Below, piece after piece: positions 49,869 to 59,086 of a DNA stretch of 64,000 bases. Source of the stretch: Bacillus thuringiensis (GTDB lineage: Bacteria; Bacillota; Bacilli; Bacillales; Bacillaceae_G); the NCBI RefSeq assembly GCF_001182785.1, contig NZ_CP012099.1, forward strand, positions 178,501 to 242,500, written 5' to 3'. Made by a program: the position numbers and the translations under genes. Position 1 is the first letter of the stretch, and each line of letters begins with the position of its first letter. The notes under the pieces were generated by a model. The model searched no databases and was not told the origin of the DNA. It worked only from the letters and a program-made list of their open reading frames with translations.

Positions 49869-51140
49869 ATGAAAAATACGTGGCGTGAGTTAAGGGAGAT
49901 GGACCGTAACGTATGGATTCGATTTATTGGAGAGACGTTAAATGGAATTGCAATGATGATGTTAATGCCTTTTTTTGCATTATATTTAAAAGATAAGGTA
50001 GATTCGTTGTTGGAAGTTGGGGTTATTATGGCGCTTTCTCCAATTGCTGCAAGCTTTGGATCACTTATAGGAGGAAGAATTGCTGACATATATGGAAGAA
50101 AACCGATTATGATATTTTCTATGGCAAGTAATGCATTATTAATGCTCGGTTTTCTATTTATAGAAGGATTTATTCCATATGCAATTTTATCTATTTTTTT
50201 AGGATTGAGTAATTCTTTATTTCATCCAGCTGCATCAGCTATGGTCGCAGATGTAACGGCACCAGAAAAAAGAACAGAGGCATATGGTTTATTACGAATG
50301 GGACACAATATAGGTGCTGCGATTGGTCCGATAATGGGAGCATCAGTAGTTGTGTTGTCAAAGAATCTTGTGTTTATTATTGCCTCTTCTACAATGCTAT
50401 TTTATGCGTTACTTGTATTACTTCTTATTCAAGAGACGATGCCAAAGAGGACAGATAAGGAAGAACATAAAGAAAAGGAATCTGGGGCAGTTTGGAAAAT
50501 TGTAATGCGAGATAAGGCATTAATGATTTACTTATTAGCAGGTATTATCATTTCGATGGGGTTTTCTCAAACAGAAGGCATGTTGCCACTACATTTTGAT
50601 AACGAAATGAAGCGTATTTTTGGAACGAATAATCCATATCCATATTTAATGGCGTTAAACGGACTATTAGTTGTTTTATTCCAATTTCAAATTTCAAAAT
50701 GGGCTACGGATAAACCAGTCGGGAAGACGATGTTATATGGTGCATGTTTGTTCGGGATTGGATTATTTTTTATAGGGTGGTTACCGAAGTGGTTTGGAGA
50801 GTTTAATACAAATGCTACAGTTATTTTAATAACACTACTGTTCGTTTATGCTATATATACGTTAGGTGAGATGATTATGTCGCCTGTACAGATGACATTT
50901 GTAGCAAACTTGGCACCTGAGCATTTGAGAGGGACTTATATGGGCGCTGCAAGTTTGCAGTGGATTACAGGAAGCGCATTTGGTCCACTTTTGGGAGGCT
51001 TTTTATTAGATCGATTACTTGGCCACTTTCTATTTACAATTTTAGCTGTAGGATGTGTAGTTGCAGGTATTGTATATATTTCTTTAGATCGCCTTGTTGA
51101 GCAAAGGCAAAAAGATACACTAACCAAACAATCTTCTTAG
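49869..51140 (+). CDS. MFS transporter (multidrug-efflux type)
   Basis: A 423-residue MFS protein with twelve helices. The loop 2-3 motif is GGRIADIYGRKP; LLRMGHNIGAAIGPIMGA is the motif C-like helix of exporters, and the second half has NLAPEHLRGTYMGAAS. It is probably an efflux pump. ATG 49869 is taken; a directly preceding in-frame ATG (49866) is very close to the GGGGGG ribosome site. No terminator is evident before ddl; the 51141-51368 stretch holds no gene I can support. Confidence 0.88.
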   Translation: MKNTWRELREMDRNVWIRFIGETLNGIAMMMLMPFFALYLKDKVDSLLEVGVIMALSPIAASFGSLIGGRIADIYGRKPIMIFSMASNALLMLGFLFIEGFIPYAILSIFLGLSNSLFHPAASAMVADVTAPEKRTEAYGLLRMGHNIGAAIGPIMGASVVVLSKNLVFIIASSTMLFYALLVLLLIQETMPKRTDKEEHKEKESGAVWKIVMRDKALMIYLLAGIIISMGFSQTEGMLPLHFDNEMKRIFGTNNPYPYLMALNGLLVVLFQFQISKWATDKPVGKTMLYGACLFGIGLFFIGWLPKWFGEFNTNATVILITLLFVYAIYTLGEMIMSPVQMTFVANLAPEHLRGTYMGAASLQWITGSAFGPLLGGFLLDRLLGHFLFTILAVGCVVAGIVYISLDRLVEQRQKDTLTKQSS

Positions 51141-51368
51141 TAAATAGGTGACATACACAAAAAAGGGGATTTCTACATATTTTAGGTACATAACTAGATT
51201 AGATTGCCATTTTATTTTGTGTAGCTATAAAGAAAATGAAATAAAAAACCAATAAGTGATGTTATTTAATTATTTATGGAAGTTACATTTTATTTCAAAT
51301 AGGAACTACCTATTTTTATAAAAAGTGCTAAAATAGAAAAATGAAAACAATTGGTTAGGGTGATTTCA

Positions 51369-52454
51369 TTGACGAAAATTAAATTAGGTTTATTATATGG
51401 TGGAAAATCAGCTGAGCATCAAGTTTCGCTACAGACGGCTCTTGCTGCTATTAAAGCGTTAAATCAAGATAAATTCGAGATTCATCCAATTTATATTACA
51501 GAACAAGGTCAATGGGTACGCGGTGAGCGTATTGAAGGCGAAGTAACAGATGTTGAAGCTTTAAAAATGAGCGGTGCAGAAAATGCGATTTCTCCATTAT
51601 CATTAAGTACAGAAATCATTCCATCTGCAGCTTCTGAGGAAAACGCTATTGACGTTATTTTCCCATTACTACATGGACCAAACGGTGAAGATGGAACGGT
51701 TCAAGGATTATTAGAATTGATGAATATTCCTTATGTAGGAAATGGTGTTCTAGCATCATCTGCTGGTATGGATAAAGTTGTTATGAAAAACATCTTTGCA
51801 GAGGCTGGTTTAAAACAAGCAAAATATGCGTCTTTCATCCGCAGTGCATGGGAAAAAAATCGTGAGGAAGCTTATTCTAAAGTAGAAGATAAGTTAGGAT
51901 ATCCTTGCTTCGTAAAACCAGCAAACCTTGGTTCAAGTGTTGGTATTAATAAGTGTAAAAATCGTGAAGAACTTGAGAATGCATTTGTAGAGGCATTCCA
52001 ATTTGATCGCAAAATTATTGTAGAAGAAAATATTGTAGGTCGTGAAGTAGAAGTTGGTGTACTAGGTAATGATGAGCCGAAATGTTCAGTTGTAGGTGAA
52101 ATCGTTCCGAAAAAGGACTTCTATGATTATAAGTCGAAATATATCGATGGTGATACGGCGTTAATTATTCCAGCTGAAATGACAGAAGAAGAATCTGATG
52201 TAATTAAGCGTGATGCAATTATTGCGTTCCAATCATTAGATGGTGCAGGCTTAACGCGAGCTGATTTCTTCTTAACGAAAGACGGAGAAGTGTATATTAA
52301 CGAAGTAAACACTATGCCAGGATTTACACCGTTTAGTATGTTCCCTCTATTATGGCAACATACTGGGTTACCGTATCCAGAGTTAATCGAAGAGCTAATT
52401 CGTTTAGCGATTGAACGTCACGAAGAAAAACAAAAAATTAAATATACAATCTAA
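51369..52454 (+). CDS. ddl: D-alanine--D-alanine ligase
   Basis: A 361-residue ATP-grasp ligase. The N-terminal [19 protein letters not shown], the [15 protein letters not shown] block, [14 protein letters not shown] for ATP binding and the metal-binding [18 protein letters not shown] are all present. It joins two D-Ala for the peptidoglycan pentapeptide. TTG 51369 with AGGGTG six bases upstream gives the expected [12 protein letters not shown] start. MurF, the next enzyme of the pathway, is encoded downstream; alr (59087-60256) supplies the D-Ala. Confidence 0.94.
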   Translation: MTKIKLGLLYGGKSAEHQVSLQTALAAIKALNQDKFEIHPIYITEQGQWVRGERIEGEVTDVEALKMSGAENAISPLSLSTEIIPSAASEENAIDVIFPLLHGPNGEDGTVQGLLELMNIPYVGNGVLASSAGMDKVVMKNIFAEAGLKQAKYASFIRSAWEKNREEAYSKVEDKLGYPCFVKPANLGSSVGINKCKNREELENAFVEAFQFDRKIIVEENIVGREVEVGVLGNDEPKCSVVGEIVPKKDFYDYKSKYIDGDTALIIPAEMTEEESDVIKRDAIIAFQSLDGAGLTRADFFLTKDGEVYINEVNTMPGFTPFSMFPLLWQHTGLPYPELIEELIRLAIERHEEKQKIKYTI

Positions 52455-52459
52455 CAAAA

Positions 52460-52497
52460 AAGGAGGAAGCACTATTCGTAGGAATAGTGCTTCCTCT
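52460..52497 (+). promoter_or_regulatory. Strong hairpin between ddl and murF
   Basis: AGGAGGAAGCACTATTC / GAATAGTGCTTCCTCT with a short loop GTAG and no T-run. It may set mRNA stability or translation between the two genes rather than stop transcription; it also locks up an AAGGAGG sequence. Confidence 0.6.
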
Positions 52498-52516
52498 ATG
52501 TAAGGAGCGTTTCTAT

Positions 52517-53893
52517 ATGATAAAGCGAATGTTAAAGCAAGTAGAACAGATGGTAAATGGTACTGGATTAGCAGAGCAATATGAGGGAACTATTATTCAA
52601 GGCGTGTCTATTGATACGAGAAAAATTGAAAAAGGAAACTTATATGTTCCGATTCAAGGGGAGCGTTTCGATGGACATGCTTTTGTAGATAAAGCAGTTG
52701 AAAATGGAGCTGTAGCTACATTGTGGATGAAAGATGTAGCAAATCCACCCGAGAATCTTCCGGTTATTTTTGTAGAAGATACGCTATCTGCACTGCAAAT
52801 GTTAGCGAAAAATTATCGCGATCAATTGGATGTTAAAGTTGTTGGTGTGACAGGTAGTAACGGTAAAACATCCACGAAAGATATTGTGACAAGTGTTCTC
52901 GCGACTAAGTTCAAAGTTCAAAAAACAGAAGGGAATTTCAATAACCATATTGGGTTACCTCTCACTATTTTAAACTTAGAAGAAAATACAGAAGTAGCTG
53001 TATTAGAAATGGGTATGTCAAGCCGAGGAGAGATTGAATTTTTATCTAAGTTAGCTCGTCCTAATGCAGCTATCATTACGAATATTGGTGAGGCACATTT
53101 AATGGATTTAGGATCTCGTGAGGCAATTGCTGAAGCGAAATTAGAAATTGTTACAGGGTTACAAGAAGGTGGCGTGTTCGTATATAATGGAGATGAGCCG
53201 CTATTAACGAATCGTGTTCCTGAAATGAATTTAGCGGCAGAAACAGTTACGTTTGGTGATGCAAGAGCCAACGATTACTATCCAACGACTGTAACATTAC
53301 AGGCAACGGGGACACATTTTAAAATGAATAGAGATGAAAATATTTCATTCTACCTACCGGTGTTAGGAAAACATAATGTGTACAATACACTTGCTTCAAT
53401 GGCAATTGCGACACATTTTGGTGTGACGTGGGAAGAAATGAAACAAGGTTTAGTAACACTTCAAATGACGGGCATGCGTATGGAGATTGTAAAAACGGAT
53501 AGTGGATTAACAATTATCAACGATGCTTATAATGCAAGTCCGACGGCTATGGAGGCAGCATTCCATTTAATGAACGGTTTAGATGGATTTACTAAAAAAA
53601 TCGTTGTGCTCGGTGATATGTTAGAACTTGGAAATCAAGAAGTGCAGTTCCATTATGAGGTAGGTAAATTGATCGATCCAGCAAAAATCTCACATGTATT
53701 CACATACGGTAGATTAGGAGCTCAAATTGCTGAAGGAGCGAAAATTAATTTCCCTAATGAACGTGTAAAGGCGTATGATAATAAAGAAGAGTTAGTAAGA
53801 GATTTACAAGCAGTAGTCGATGCGAAAGATGTTGTATTAATAAAAGCATCTCGCGGTATGAAATTAGAAGAAGTAATTACGATGTTGAAATAA
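52517..53893 (+). CDS. murF: UDP-N-acetylmuramoyl-tripeptide--D-alanyl-D-alanine ligase
   Basis: A 458-residue Mur ligase. The ATP loop is GVTGSNGKTSTKD near residue 110, the central domain has EGNFNNHIGLPLTIL and EMGMSSRGEIEFLS, and the C-terminal domain DAYNASPTAMEAAF. It adds D-Ala-D-Ala to UDP-MurNAc-tripeptide in the cytoplasm. ATG 52517 after AAGGAG. Forms an operon with ddl. Confidence 0.95.
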   Translation: MIKRMLKQVEQMVNGTGLAEQYEGTIIQGVSIDTRKIEKGNLYVPIQGERFDGHAFVDKAVENGAVATLWMKDVANPPENLPVIFVEDTLSALQMLAKNYRDQLDVKVVGVTGSNGKTSTKDIVTSVLATKFKVQKTEGNFNNHIGLPLTILNLEENTEVAVLEMGMSSRGEIEFLSKLARPNAAIITNIGEAHLMDLGSREAIAEAKLEIVTGLQEGGVFVYNGDEPLLTNRVPEMNLAAETVTFGDARANDYYPTTVTLQATGTHFKMNRDENISFYLPVLGKHNVYNTLASMAIATHFGVTWEEMKQGLVTLQMTGMRMEIVKTDSGLTIINDAYNASPTAMEAAFHLMNGLDGFTKKIVVLGDMLELGNQEVQFHYEVGKLIDPAKISHVFTYGRLGAQIAEGAKINFPNERVKAYDNKEELVRDLQAVVDAKDVVLIKASRGMKLEEVITMLK

Positions 53894-54124
53894 TTGGTGT
53901 ATATAAATAGGGATGATAGTCACGAAAATAGAAGAAACTTATAATAAGCGCTTACAGTAAATGATAAAAAAATAAAAGTAAAGAAAAAGGCCCTGAATAT
54001 AAAATAAGGTAACAGTTGGGTTTGCTTTTTACACATACAAAACTTATAATTGATAAAGTGTAATAACGTTTAGAAGTATTTTCGTGAAGAATATACGCCC
54101 GGTTATATACGTGAGCATTCAGGA

Positions 54125-54163
54125 AAAGGGCTTTTCCGCAAATTCGGAAAACGCCTTTTTTTA
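54125..54163 (+). terminator. Terminator-like hairpin in the cshA leader
   Basis: AAAAGGGCTTTTCCG / CGGAAAACGCCTTTTTTT around CAAATT (one mismatch). It ends only about 20 bases before the cshA ribosome site, and no gene end lies nearer than murF (53893). It is therefore either the murF terminator or, more likely, an attenuator of cshA. The stretch 53894-54124 holds no gene I can support. Confidence 0.72.
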
Positions 54164-54198
54164 AATGATAAGTATAGGATAGAAAAGGAGAAGTAACA

Positions 54199-55788
54199 TT
54201 GACAACATTTCGAGAATTAGGATTAAGTGAGTCTTTACTGCAATCGGTTGAAAGTATGGGCTTTGAAGAGGCTACGCCGATTCAAGCTGAAACAATTCCA
54301 CATGCATTGCAAGGTAAGGATATTATTGGGCAAGCGCAAACAGGTACAGGGAAAACAGCAGCATTCGGATTACCACTATTAGATAAAGTGGATACAAATA
54401 AAGAAGCAGTTCAAGGTATTGTTATCGCGCCAACGCGTGAATTAGCAATTCAAGTTGGAGAAGAGCTATACAAAATTGGTAAACATAAACGTGTTCGTAT
54501 TCTACCAATTTATGGTGGTCAAGATATTAACCGCCAAATTCGTGCTCTAAAAAAACACCCACACATTATTGTTGGTACGCCGGGTCGTATTTTAGATCAT
54601 ATTAACCGTAAAACACTTCGCTTACAAAACGTAGAGACTGTTGTTCTTGATGAAGCGGATGAAATGTTAAACATGGGCTTCATTGAAGATATTGAAGCGA
54701 TTTTAACAGATGTGCCAGAAACACATCAAACATTATTATTCTCAGCGACAATGCCAGATCCAATCCGTCGTATTGCTGAGCGTTTCATGACTGAGCCTCA
54801 ACACATTAAAGTAAAAGCAAAAGAAGTAACAATGCCAAACATTCAGCAGTTCTATTTAGAAGTGCAAGAAAAGAAAAAGTTTGACGTGTTAACACGCTTA
54901 CTAGATATTCAATCTCCAGAGCTTGCGATCGTATTCGGTCGTACAAAGCGTCGTGTTGATGAATTATCAGAAGCATTAAACTTACGTGGTTATGCAGCAG
55001 AAGGTATTCATGGTGACTTAACACAGGCGAAACGTATGTCTGTATTACGTAAATTTAAAGAAGGTGCTATTGAAGTTCTTGTTGCAACAGACGTTGCTGC
55101 ACGTGGTCTTGATATTTCAGGCGTAACACACGTATACAACTTCGATATCCCACAAGATCCAGAATCATACGTTCACCGTATTGGTCGTACTGGCCGTGCA
55201 GGTAAAAAAGGTATTGCAATGTTATTTGTAACACCACGTGAATCAGGACAATTAAAAAATATCGAGCGTACAACAAAACGTAAAGTTGATCGTATGGAAG
55301 CACCGACACTTGACGAGGCATTAGAAGGTCAACAACGTTTAATCGCTGAAAAACTTCAAAGCACAATCCAAAATGAGAACTTATCATACTACAAGCGTAT
55401 TGCAGAAGAAATGTTAGAAGAGAATGACTCTGTAACAGTAGTAGCTGCTGCTTTAAAAATGATGACTAAAGAGCCGGATACAACTCCGATCGCTTTAACA
55501 TCAGAACCACCAGTTGTTTCAAGAGGTGGCGGTTCTAAGAAACGTGGCGGTAACGGAGGCGGATACCGTGATGGTAACCGTAATCGTAGTCGTGATGGAC
55601 GCGGCGGTGGCGATGGTCGTAACCGTGATGGACGTAATCGTGACGGAAACCGTGATCGCAATCGTGATGGAAACCGTGATCGTAATCGTGATGGTGGTAG
55701 TCGTGGTCGTAGAGGTGAAGGTCAAGGTCGCCCAGGATCTTCAAATGGACGCGGCGAAAGAAAACATCATAGCCGTCCACAAGCTTAA
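54199..55788 (+). CDS. cshA: DEAD-box RNA helicase CshA
   Basis: A 529-residue helicase with all motifs: Q-motif [21 protein letters not shown], Ia PTRELA, Ib [25 protein letters not shown] region [20 protein letters not shown] and [12 protein letters not shown]. The C-terminal tail (residues ~440-525) is Gly/Arg/Asp/Asn-rich with repeated RDGNRDRN units, longer than usual, and should bind RNA. CshA works in mRNA decay and ribosome assembly, above all in the cold. TTG start after AAAGGAG. Confidence 0.95.
   Translation: MTTFRELGLSESLLQSVESMGFEEATPIQAETIPHALQGKDIIGQAQTGTGKTAAFGLPLLDKVDTNKEAVQGIVIAPTRELAIQVGEELYKIGKHKRVRILPIYGGQDINRQIRALKKHPHIIVGTPGRILDHINRKTLRLQNVETVVLDEADEMLNMGFIEDIEAILTDVPETHQTLLFSATMPDPIRRIAERFMTEPQHIKVKAKEVTMPNIQQFYLEVQEKKKFDVLTRLLDIQSPELAIVFGRTKRRVDELSEALNLRGYAAEGIHGDLTQAKRMSVLRKFKEGAIEVLVATDVAARGLDISGVTHVYNFDIPQDPESYVHRIGRTGRAGKKGIAMLFVTPRESGQLKNIERTTKRKVDRMEAPTLDEALEGQQRLIAEKLQSTIQNENLSYYKRIAEEMLEENDSVTVVAAALKMMTKEPDTTPIALTSEPPVVSRGGGSKKRGGNGGGYRDGNRNRSRDGRGGGDGRNRDGRNRDGNRDRNRDGNRDRNRDGGSRGRRGEGQGRPGSSNGRGERKHHSRPQA
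55553..55740 (+). repeat. Low-complexity repeats in the cshA tail
   Basis: CGTGATGG and CGTAATCGTGA-type 12-18-bp units recur, encoding [11 protein letters not shown]. They are prone to slippage and probably vary in length between strains. Confidence 0.7.
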
Positions 55789-55789
55789 T

Positions 55790-55828
55790 AAAAAAGAGAA
55801 TGCCCTTTGCTGGCATTCTCTTTTTTTA
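55790..55828 (+). terminator. Intrinsic terminator
   Basis: AAAAAAGAGAATGCC / GGCATTCTCTTTTTTT around CTTTGCT. Confidence 0.88.
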
Positions 55829-55881
55829 TTTCTGTAATTGTGCATACTACATAGTAGTTATGATAGAAAAGGGGCTGTTAT

Positions 55882-56844
55882 ATGCTTGTAAGGCTTGGTT
55901 ACGTTGCGATGAGTGTGCATTTGAAGAATGCATCCCCATCTCAAACGATGACGTACGCACAGTTTCAGAAAATAGATGATCGTGATGCTGCAATTCGTAA
56001 ACTTGAAAGAATTGCTAATTCCAATTTGGAAAATTGTTTACGTTTATTAAAGCATAATAAGGGACATGACATATCTTTCTTTCGGCTTAGTTCTAAGCTC
56101 ATTCCTTTAGCGAATCATGAGGAATTGCTAGAGTGGAACTATATTCGTCCTTTAAAAGAAAAATTGAAAGAATTAGGTGAATATGCAATTCATATGAATA
56201 TGCGAATTGATTTCCATCCAGATCATTTTGTTGTACTAAATTCACCTGAGGAGAGTGTTTTTAAACAATCTGTAAAGACACTGCAGATGCACAAAAAATT
56301 ATTAAAAGGCATGGGGATTGAACATAAGCAACGATGTGTACTGCATGTTGGAGGAGGGTATAAAGATAAAGAACTTGCATTAGAGCGTTTTATAGAGAAT
56401 TGGTCTAATGTCCCAAGGGGTATTCAAGAAATGATTATATTAGAAAATGATGATACAACTTTTACGTTAGAGGAAACATTATATTTAGGAGAAAAATTAG
56501 ATATTCCCGTCGTGTTTGATTTGCATCACCATATGATGAATAATGAGCAAGAAGATTGGTATGAAGATTGGGCACGTGTTGTTCATACGTGGGAAACATC
56601 TTTGTTGCCGGTTAAAATGCATATTTCTAGCCCTAGAGAGGGAAAAGATCCAAGAGCTCATGCAGATTATATTAATGTAGACGCATTTTTATCTTTTTTA
56701 AGAAGGATAAAGGGAAGTGTTCCGCAAATTGATTGTATGATTGAGGCGAAGATGAAGGATGAGTCTTTATTTCAATTAATGAGGGATTTAAGCGAACAGG
56801 TAGATGTAGAAATTATCGATGGTGCAAGCTTTTATATTAAATAA
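55882..56844 (+). CDS. uvsE: UV DNA damage endonuclease
   Basis: A 320-residue TIM-barrel endonuclease. The N-terminus is VRLGYVAMSVHLKNASPSQT. Metal-binding and active-site residues lie in RIDFHPDHFVVLNS, CVLHVGGGYKDK, ILENDDTTFT, VVFDLHHHMMN, KMHISSPREGKD and CMIEAKMKDESL. It nicks DNA 5' of UV photoproducts and begins excision repair; in spore formers it adds to UV tolerance. RBS AAAAGGGGCTG. Confidence 0.92.
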   Translation: MLVRLGYVAMSVHLKNASPSQTMTYAQFQKIDDRDAAIRKLERIANSNLENCLRLLKHNKGHDISFFRLSSKLIPLANHEELLEWNYIRPLKEKLKELGEYAIHMNMRIDFHPDHFVVLNSPEESVFKQSVKTLQMHKKLLKGMGIEHKQRCVLHVGGGYKDKELALERFIENWSNVPRGIQEMIILENDDTTFTLEETLYLGEKLDIPVVFDLHHHMMNNEQEDWYEDWARVVHTWETSLLPVKMHISSPREGKDPRAHADYINVDAFLSFLRRIKGSVPQIDCMIEAKMKDESLFQLMRDLSEQVDVEIIDGASFYIK

Positions 56845-56866
56845 GCTTTGCACCATCGTTTTTTTT
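56817..56866 (+). terminator. Terminator overlapping the uvsE 3' end
   Basis: CGATGGTGCAAGCTT (last uvsE codons) pairs with AAGCTTTGCACCATCG (one bulge), followed by eight T residues; the stem is thus half coding. Confidence 0.8.
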
Positions 56867-57409
56867 TGTTAAAAAAGGAGTTAAAATGCCGCCGGTTATT
56901 AAACCTGTTAAATGACTGATCGGATTGGCGGAAGGATTAAAGAAAGTAAATAGCAGTAATAGAAGTATCATAATTGAGAAAATGGCAATTTCTTTTGGTT
57001 TTGAAGAGCGGTATCGATTGTACAATAAAAATAATTGTGCGCCTAATAGTCCGAAGATACCACCTGATGCACCTGCGTGAATATATTCAGGAGGCATAAT
57101 AATATAAGAAGAAATATTTCCAGAAATTCCAGAAAGAAAAAATAGAATAAAAAAAGAAAAGTGTCCGAGTTGCTTTTCAATAGAAGAACCAAGTGCAAAC
57201 AAAAAAATACTATTAGAAAGAAAATGTTGTAAGTCTACGTGTACCAGAAGGGAAGTTATGACACGCCACCATTCTCCTTTAGCGATATATTCATTAGAGG
57301 CTGCCAGTGGGAAGAGGAAAAAGTCGCCTAATATCATCATGACTAAGTGAATAAAAAGTAAGGTGAGAATAGTCGGTTGTAAAGAAATCTGAGTAGATCT
57401 TATTAGCAT
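56837..57409 (-). CDS. Rhomboid-family intramembrane serine protease
   Basis: A 190-residue membrane protein with six helices. Catalytic Ser is in IHAGASGGIFGLLG and His in NPISHLTGLITGG; the L1 loop has GEWWRVITSLLVHVDLQHFLSN with the family WR and HxxxN motifs. It cuts membrane proteins inside the bilayer; substrate unknown. It overlaps the convergent uvsE stop by eight bases and diverges from acpS. Confidence 0.88.
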   Translation of the reverse strand: MLIRSTQISLQPTILTLLFIHLVMMILGDFFLFPLAASNEYIAKGEWWRVITSLLVHVDLQHFLSNSIFLFALGSSIEKQLGHFSFFILFFLSGISGNISSYIIMPPEYIHAGASGGIFGLLGAQLFLLYNRYRSSKPKEIAIFSIMILLLLLFTFFNPSANPISHLTGLITGGILTPFLTKKNDGAKLI

Positions 57410-57502
57410 ACGGTTACTATCACCCCTTTTGCATCAGAAAGATTCTCTGTTATTCTTATCAATATGAAAGAAGAAAGTTAAATAGAAGAAGGGGATTTTG
57501 AA

Positions 57503-57862
57503 ATGATTATAGGGATTGGAATCGATATTATTGAATTAAATCGTATTGAAAAAATGCTAGATGGAAAGCTTAAATTTATGGAACGTATTTTAACAGAAAA
57601 TGAACGTAATGTTGCTATGGAGCTGAAAGGAAGTCGTCTTACAGAGTTTGTAGCTGGAAGGTTTGCAGCGAAAGAGGCGTATTCAAAAGCTGTAGGTACT
57701 GGTATCGGGAAAGAAGTGAGCTTTTTAGATATTGAAGTGAAAAATGATGAAAGAGGTAAGCCGATTCTGATTACAAGTACAGAGTATGTTGTTCATTTAT
57801 CGATTAGTCATAGTAAGGAATTTGCTGTTGCTCAAGTTGTTTTAGAAAGCTCGTCACGCTAG
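57503..57862 (+). CDS. acpS: Holo-[acyl-carrier-protein] synthase
   Basis: A 119-residue phosphopantetheinyl transferase: GIGIDIIELNRIEK with the Mg-binding Asp, and GRFAAKEAYSKAVGTGI with the catalytic Glu/Lys. It transfers 4'-phosphopantetheine from CoA to ACP. RBS AAGGGG. Same gene order as in other bacilli (acpS - lipoprotein - alr). Confidence 0.95.
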   Translation: MIIGIGIDIIELNRIEKMLDGKLKFMERILTENERNVAMELKGSRLTEFVAGRFAAKEAYSKAVGTGIGKEVSFLDIEVKNDERGKPILITSTEYVVHLSISHSKEFAVAQVVLESSSR

Positions 57863-57955
57863 TCTGCATATTTTATATCTTTGTCTCATATATTTGAGGT
57901 AGCGATAAGGAAGGTACATCTTCCATTCATTTATAGGGGCAAAGGGGCTGAAGTG

Positions 57956-58969
57956 ATGAAAAGGCGTCTGTTTTTAGTTCTTGTCGGTTTGTTGACCGTT
58001 TTTGTGTTGGCGGGTTGTGTGGAAAAGAAACAAGATGATGTCGTGAGAGATTTAGAAGCGAAAGTAAAAGGGATGAAAAGTTATCAAGCTGAAGCGAAAT
58101 TATCTATTAAAACAGGAAATGAGCCTCAGGAGTATAATGTAGAGATTTGGCATAAGGAACCGTCTTTTTATCGTGTGAATTTAAAGAATGCAAAAAAAGA
58201 TCAGAGCCAAATCATTTTAAGAAATGAAGAAGGTGTATTTGTATTAACGCCAGCACTTAATAAGAGCTTCCGTTTTCAAAGTGATTGGCCGCAAAATAGC
58301 AGCCAGGCTTATTTATATGAATCACTTGTAAGAGATATTTTGCAGGATAAGAAAAACCTTACTTTCGAGAAAACAGATAAGTATTATATTTTTAAAACAA
58401 AAACAAACTATCAACATCAAAATATGTTGCCGAAACAAGAGATTACGCTGAAGAAAAGCGATTTGACTCCAGTTTCAGTGAAGTTAATGGATAATGATCA
58501 AAATGTTCTTGTGAAAGTAGATTTCTCTAAGGTGAAATTCGATGCGAAATTTGATAAAGGTGCATTTGATACGAAACAAAATATGTCTAGAGCGCAGGTA
58601 GATGTTCAAACAACAGCGAAAGAAGACAAACCGTTTGCTATTTTGTATCCACTTGATACACCGCAAGGTATGACTTTGCAAGATGAAAAAGAGTTGAAGA
58701 CAGACAGTGGCAAGCGTGCGATACTCACATACACTGGAAATAAGAAATCCTTTACTTTAATACAAGAAAAGGCAAAAGTTGCAGAGGCTTCATCAGCGGT
58801 AAGTGTAAGTGGAGAACCAGTTGATCTTGGGTTTACGATTGGTGCATTGACGAAAGACTCTGTAACGTGGTCGCATAACGGAGTAGAATATATGCTCGTG
58901 TCTAAAGGTTTAGAGCCGAAGGAGCTACTAATGGTTGCTCGTTCAGTTACAGCGAAGCAGGTGAAGTAA
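57956..58969 (+). CDS. LolA/YdcC-like outer-surface lipoprotein
   Basis: A 337-residue lipoprotein: signal MKRRLFLVLVGLLTVFVLAG with Cys near residue 21. The body is beta-rich, LolA-like (YQAEAKLSIKTGNEPQEYNV, FYRVNLKNAKKDQSQIILRN). It corresponds to B. subtilis YdcC at the same place in the acpS-alr region. A lipid or lipoprotein binding role is inferred from the fold only. ATG 57956 follows AAAGGGG; the longer frame has no ribosome site. Confidence 0.82.
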   Translation: MKRRLFLVLVGLLTVFVLAGCVEKKQDDVVRDLEAKVKGMKSYQAEAKLSIKTGNEPQEYNVEIWHKEPSFYRVNLKNAKKDQSQIILRNEEGVFVLTPALNKSFRFQSDWPQNSSQAYLYESLVRDILQDKKNLTFEKTDKYYIFKTKTNYQHQNMLPKQEITLKKSDLTPVSVKLMDNDQNVLVKVDFSKVKFDAKFDKGAFDTKQNMSRAQVDVQTTAKEDKPFAILYPLDTPQGMTLQDEKELKTDSGKRAILTYTGNKKSFTLIQEKAKVAEASSAVSVSGEPVDLGFTIGALTKDSVTWSHNGVEYMLVSKGLEPKELLMVARSVTAKQVK

Positions 58970-58976
58970 ACTTCTT

Positions 58977-59007
58977 AGACGTGGTGATATATGTGCACCA
59001 CGTCTTT
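58977..59007 (+). terminator. Intrinsic terminator
   Basis: AGACGTGGTG / CACCACGTCT around nine bases, TTTTCTT after. Confidence 0.82.
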
Positions 59008-59086
59008 TCTTAGTTTGAAGGTGGATTTCATAAAAGAAGCATATAAAAGAATAAGCTTCGCATATCGTGTATAAGGAAGTGTATTT

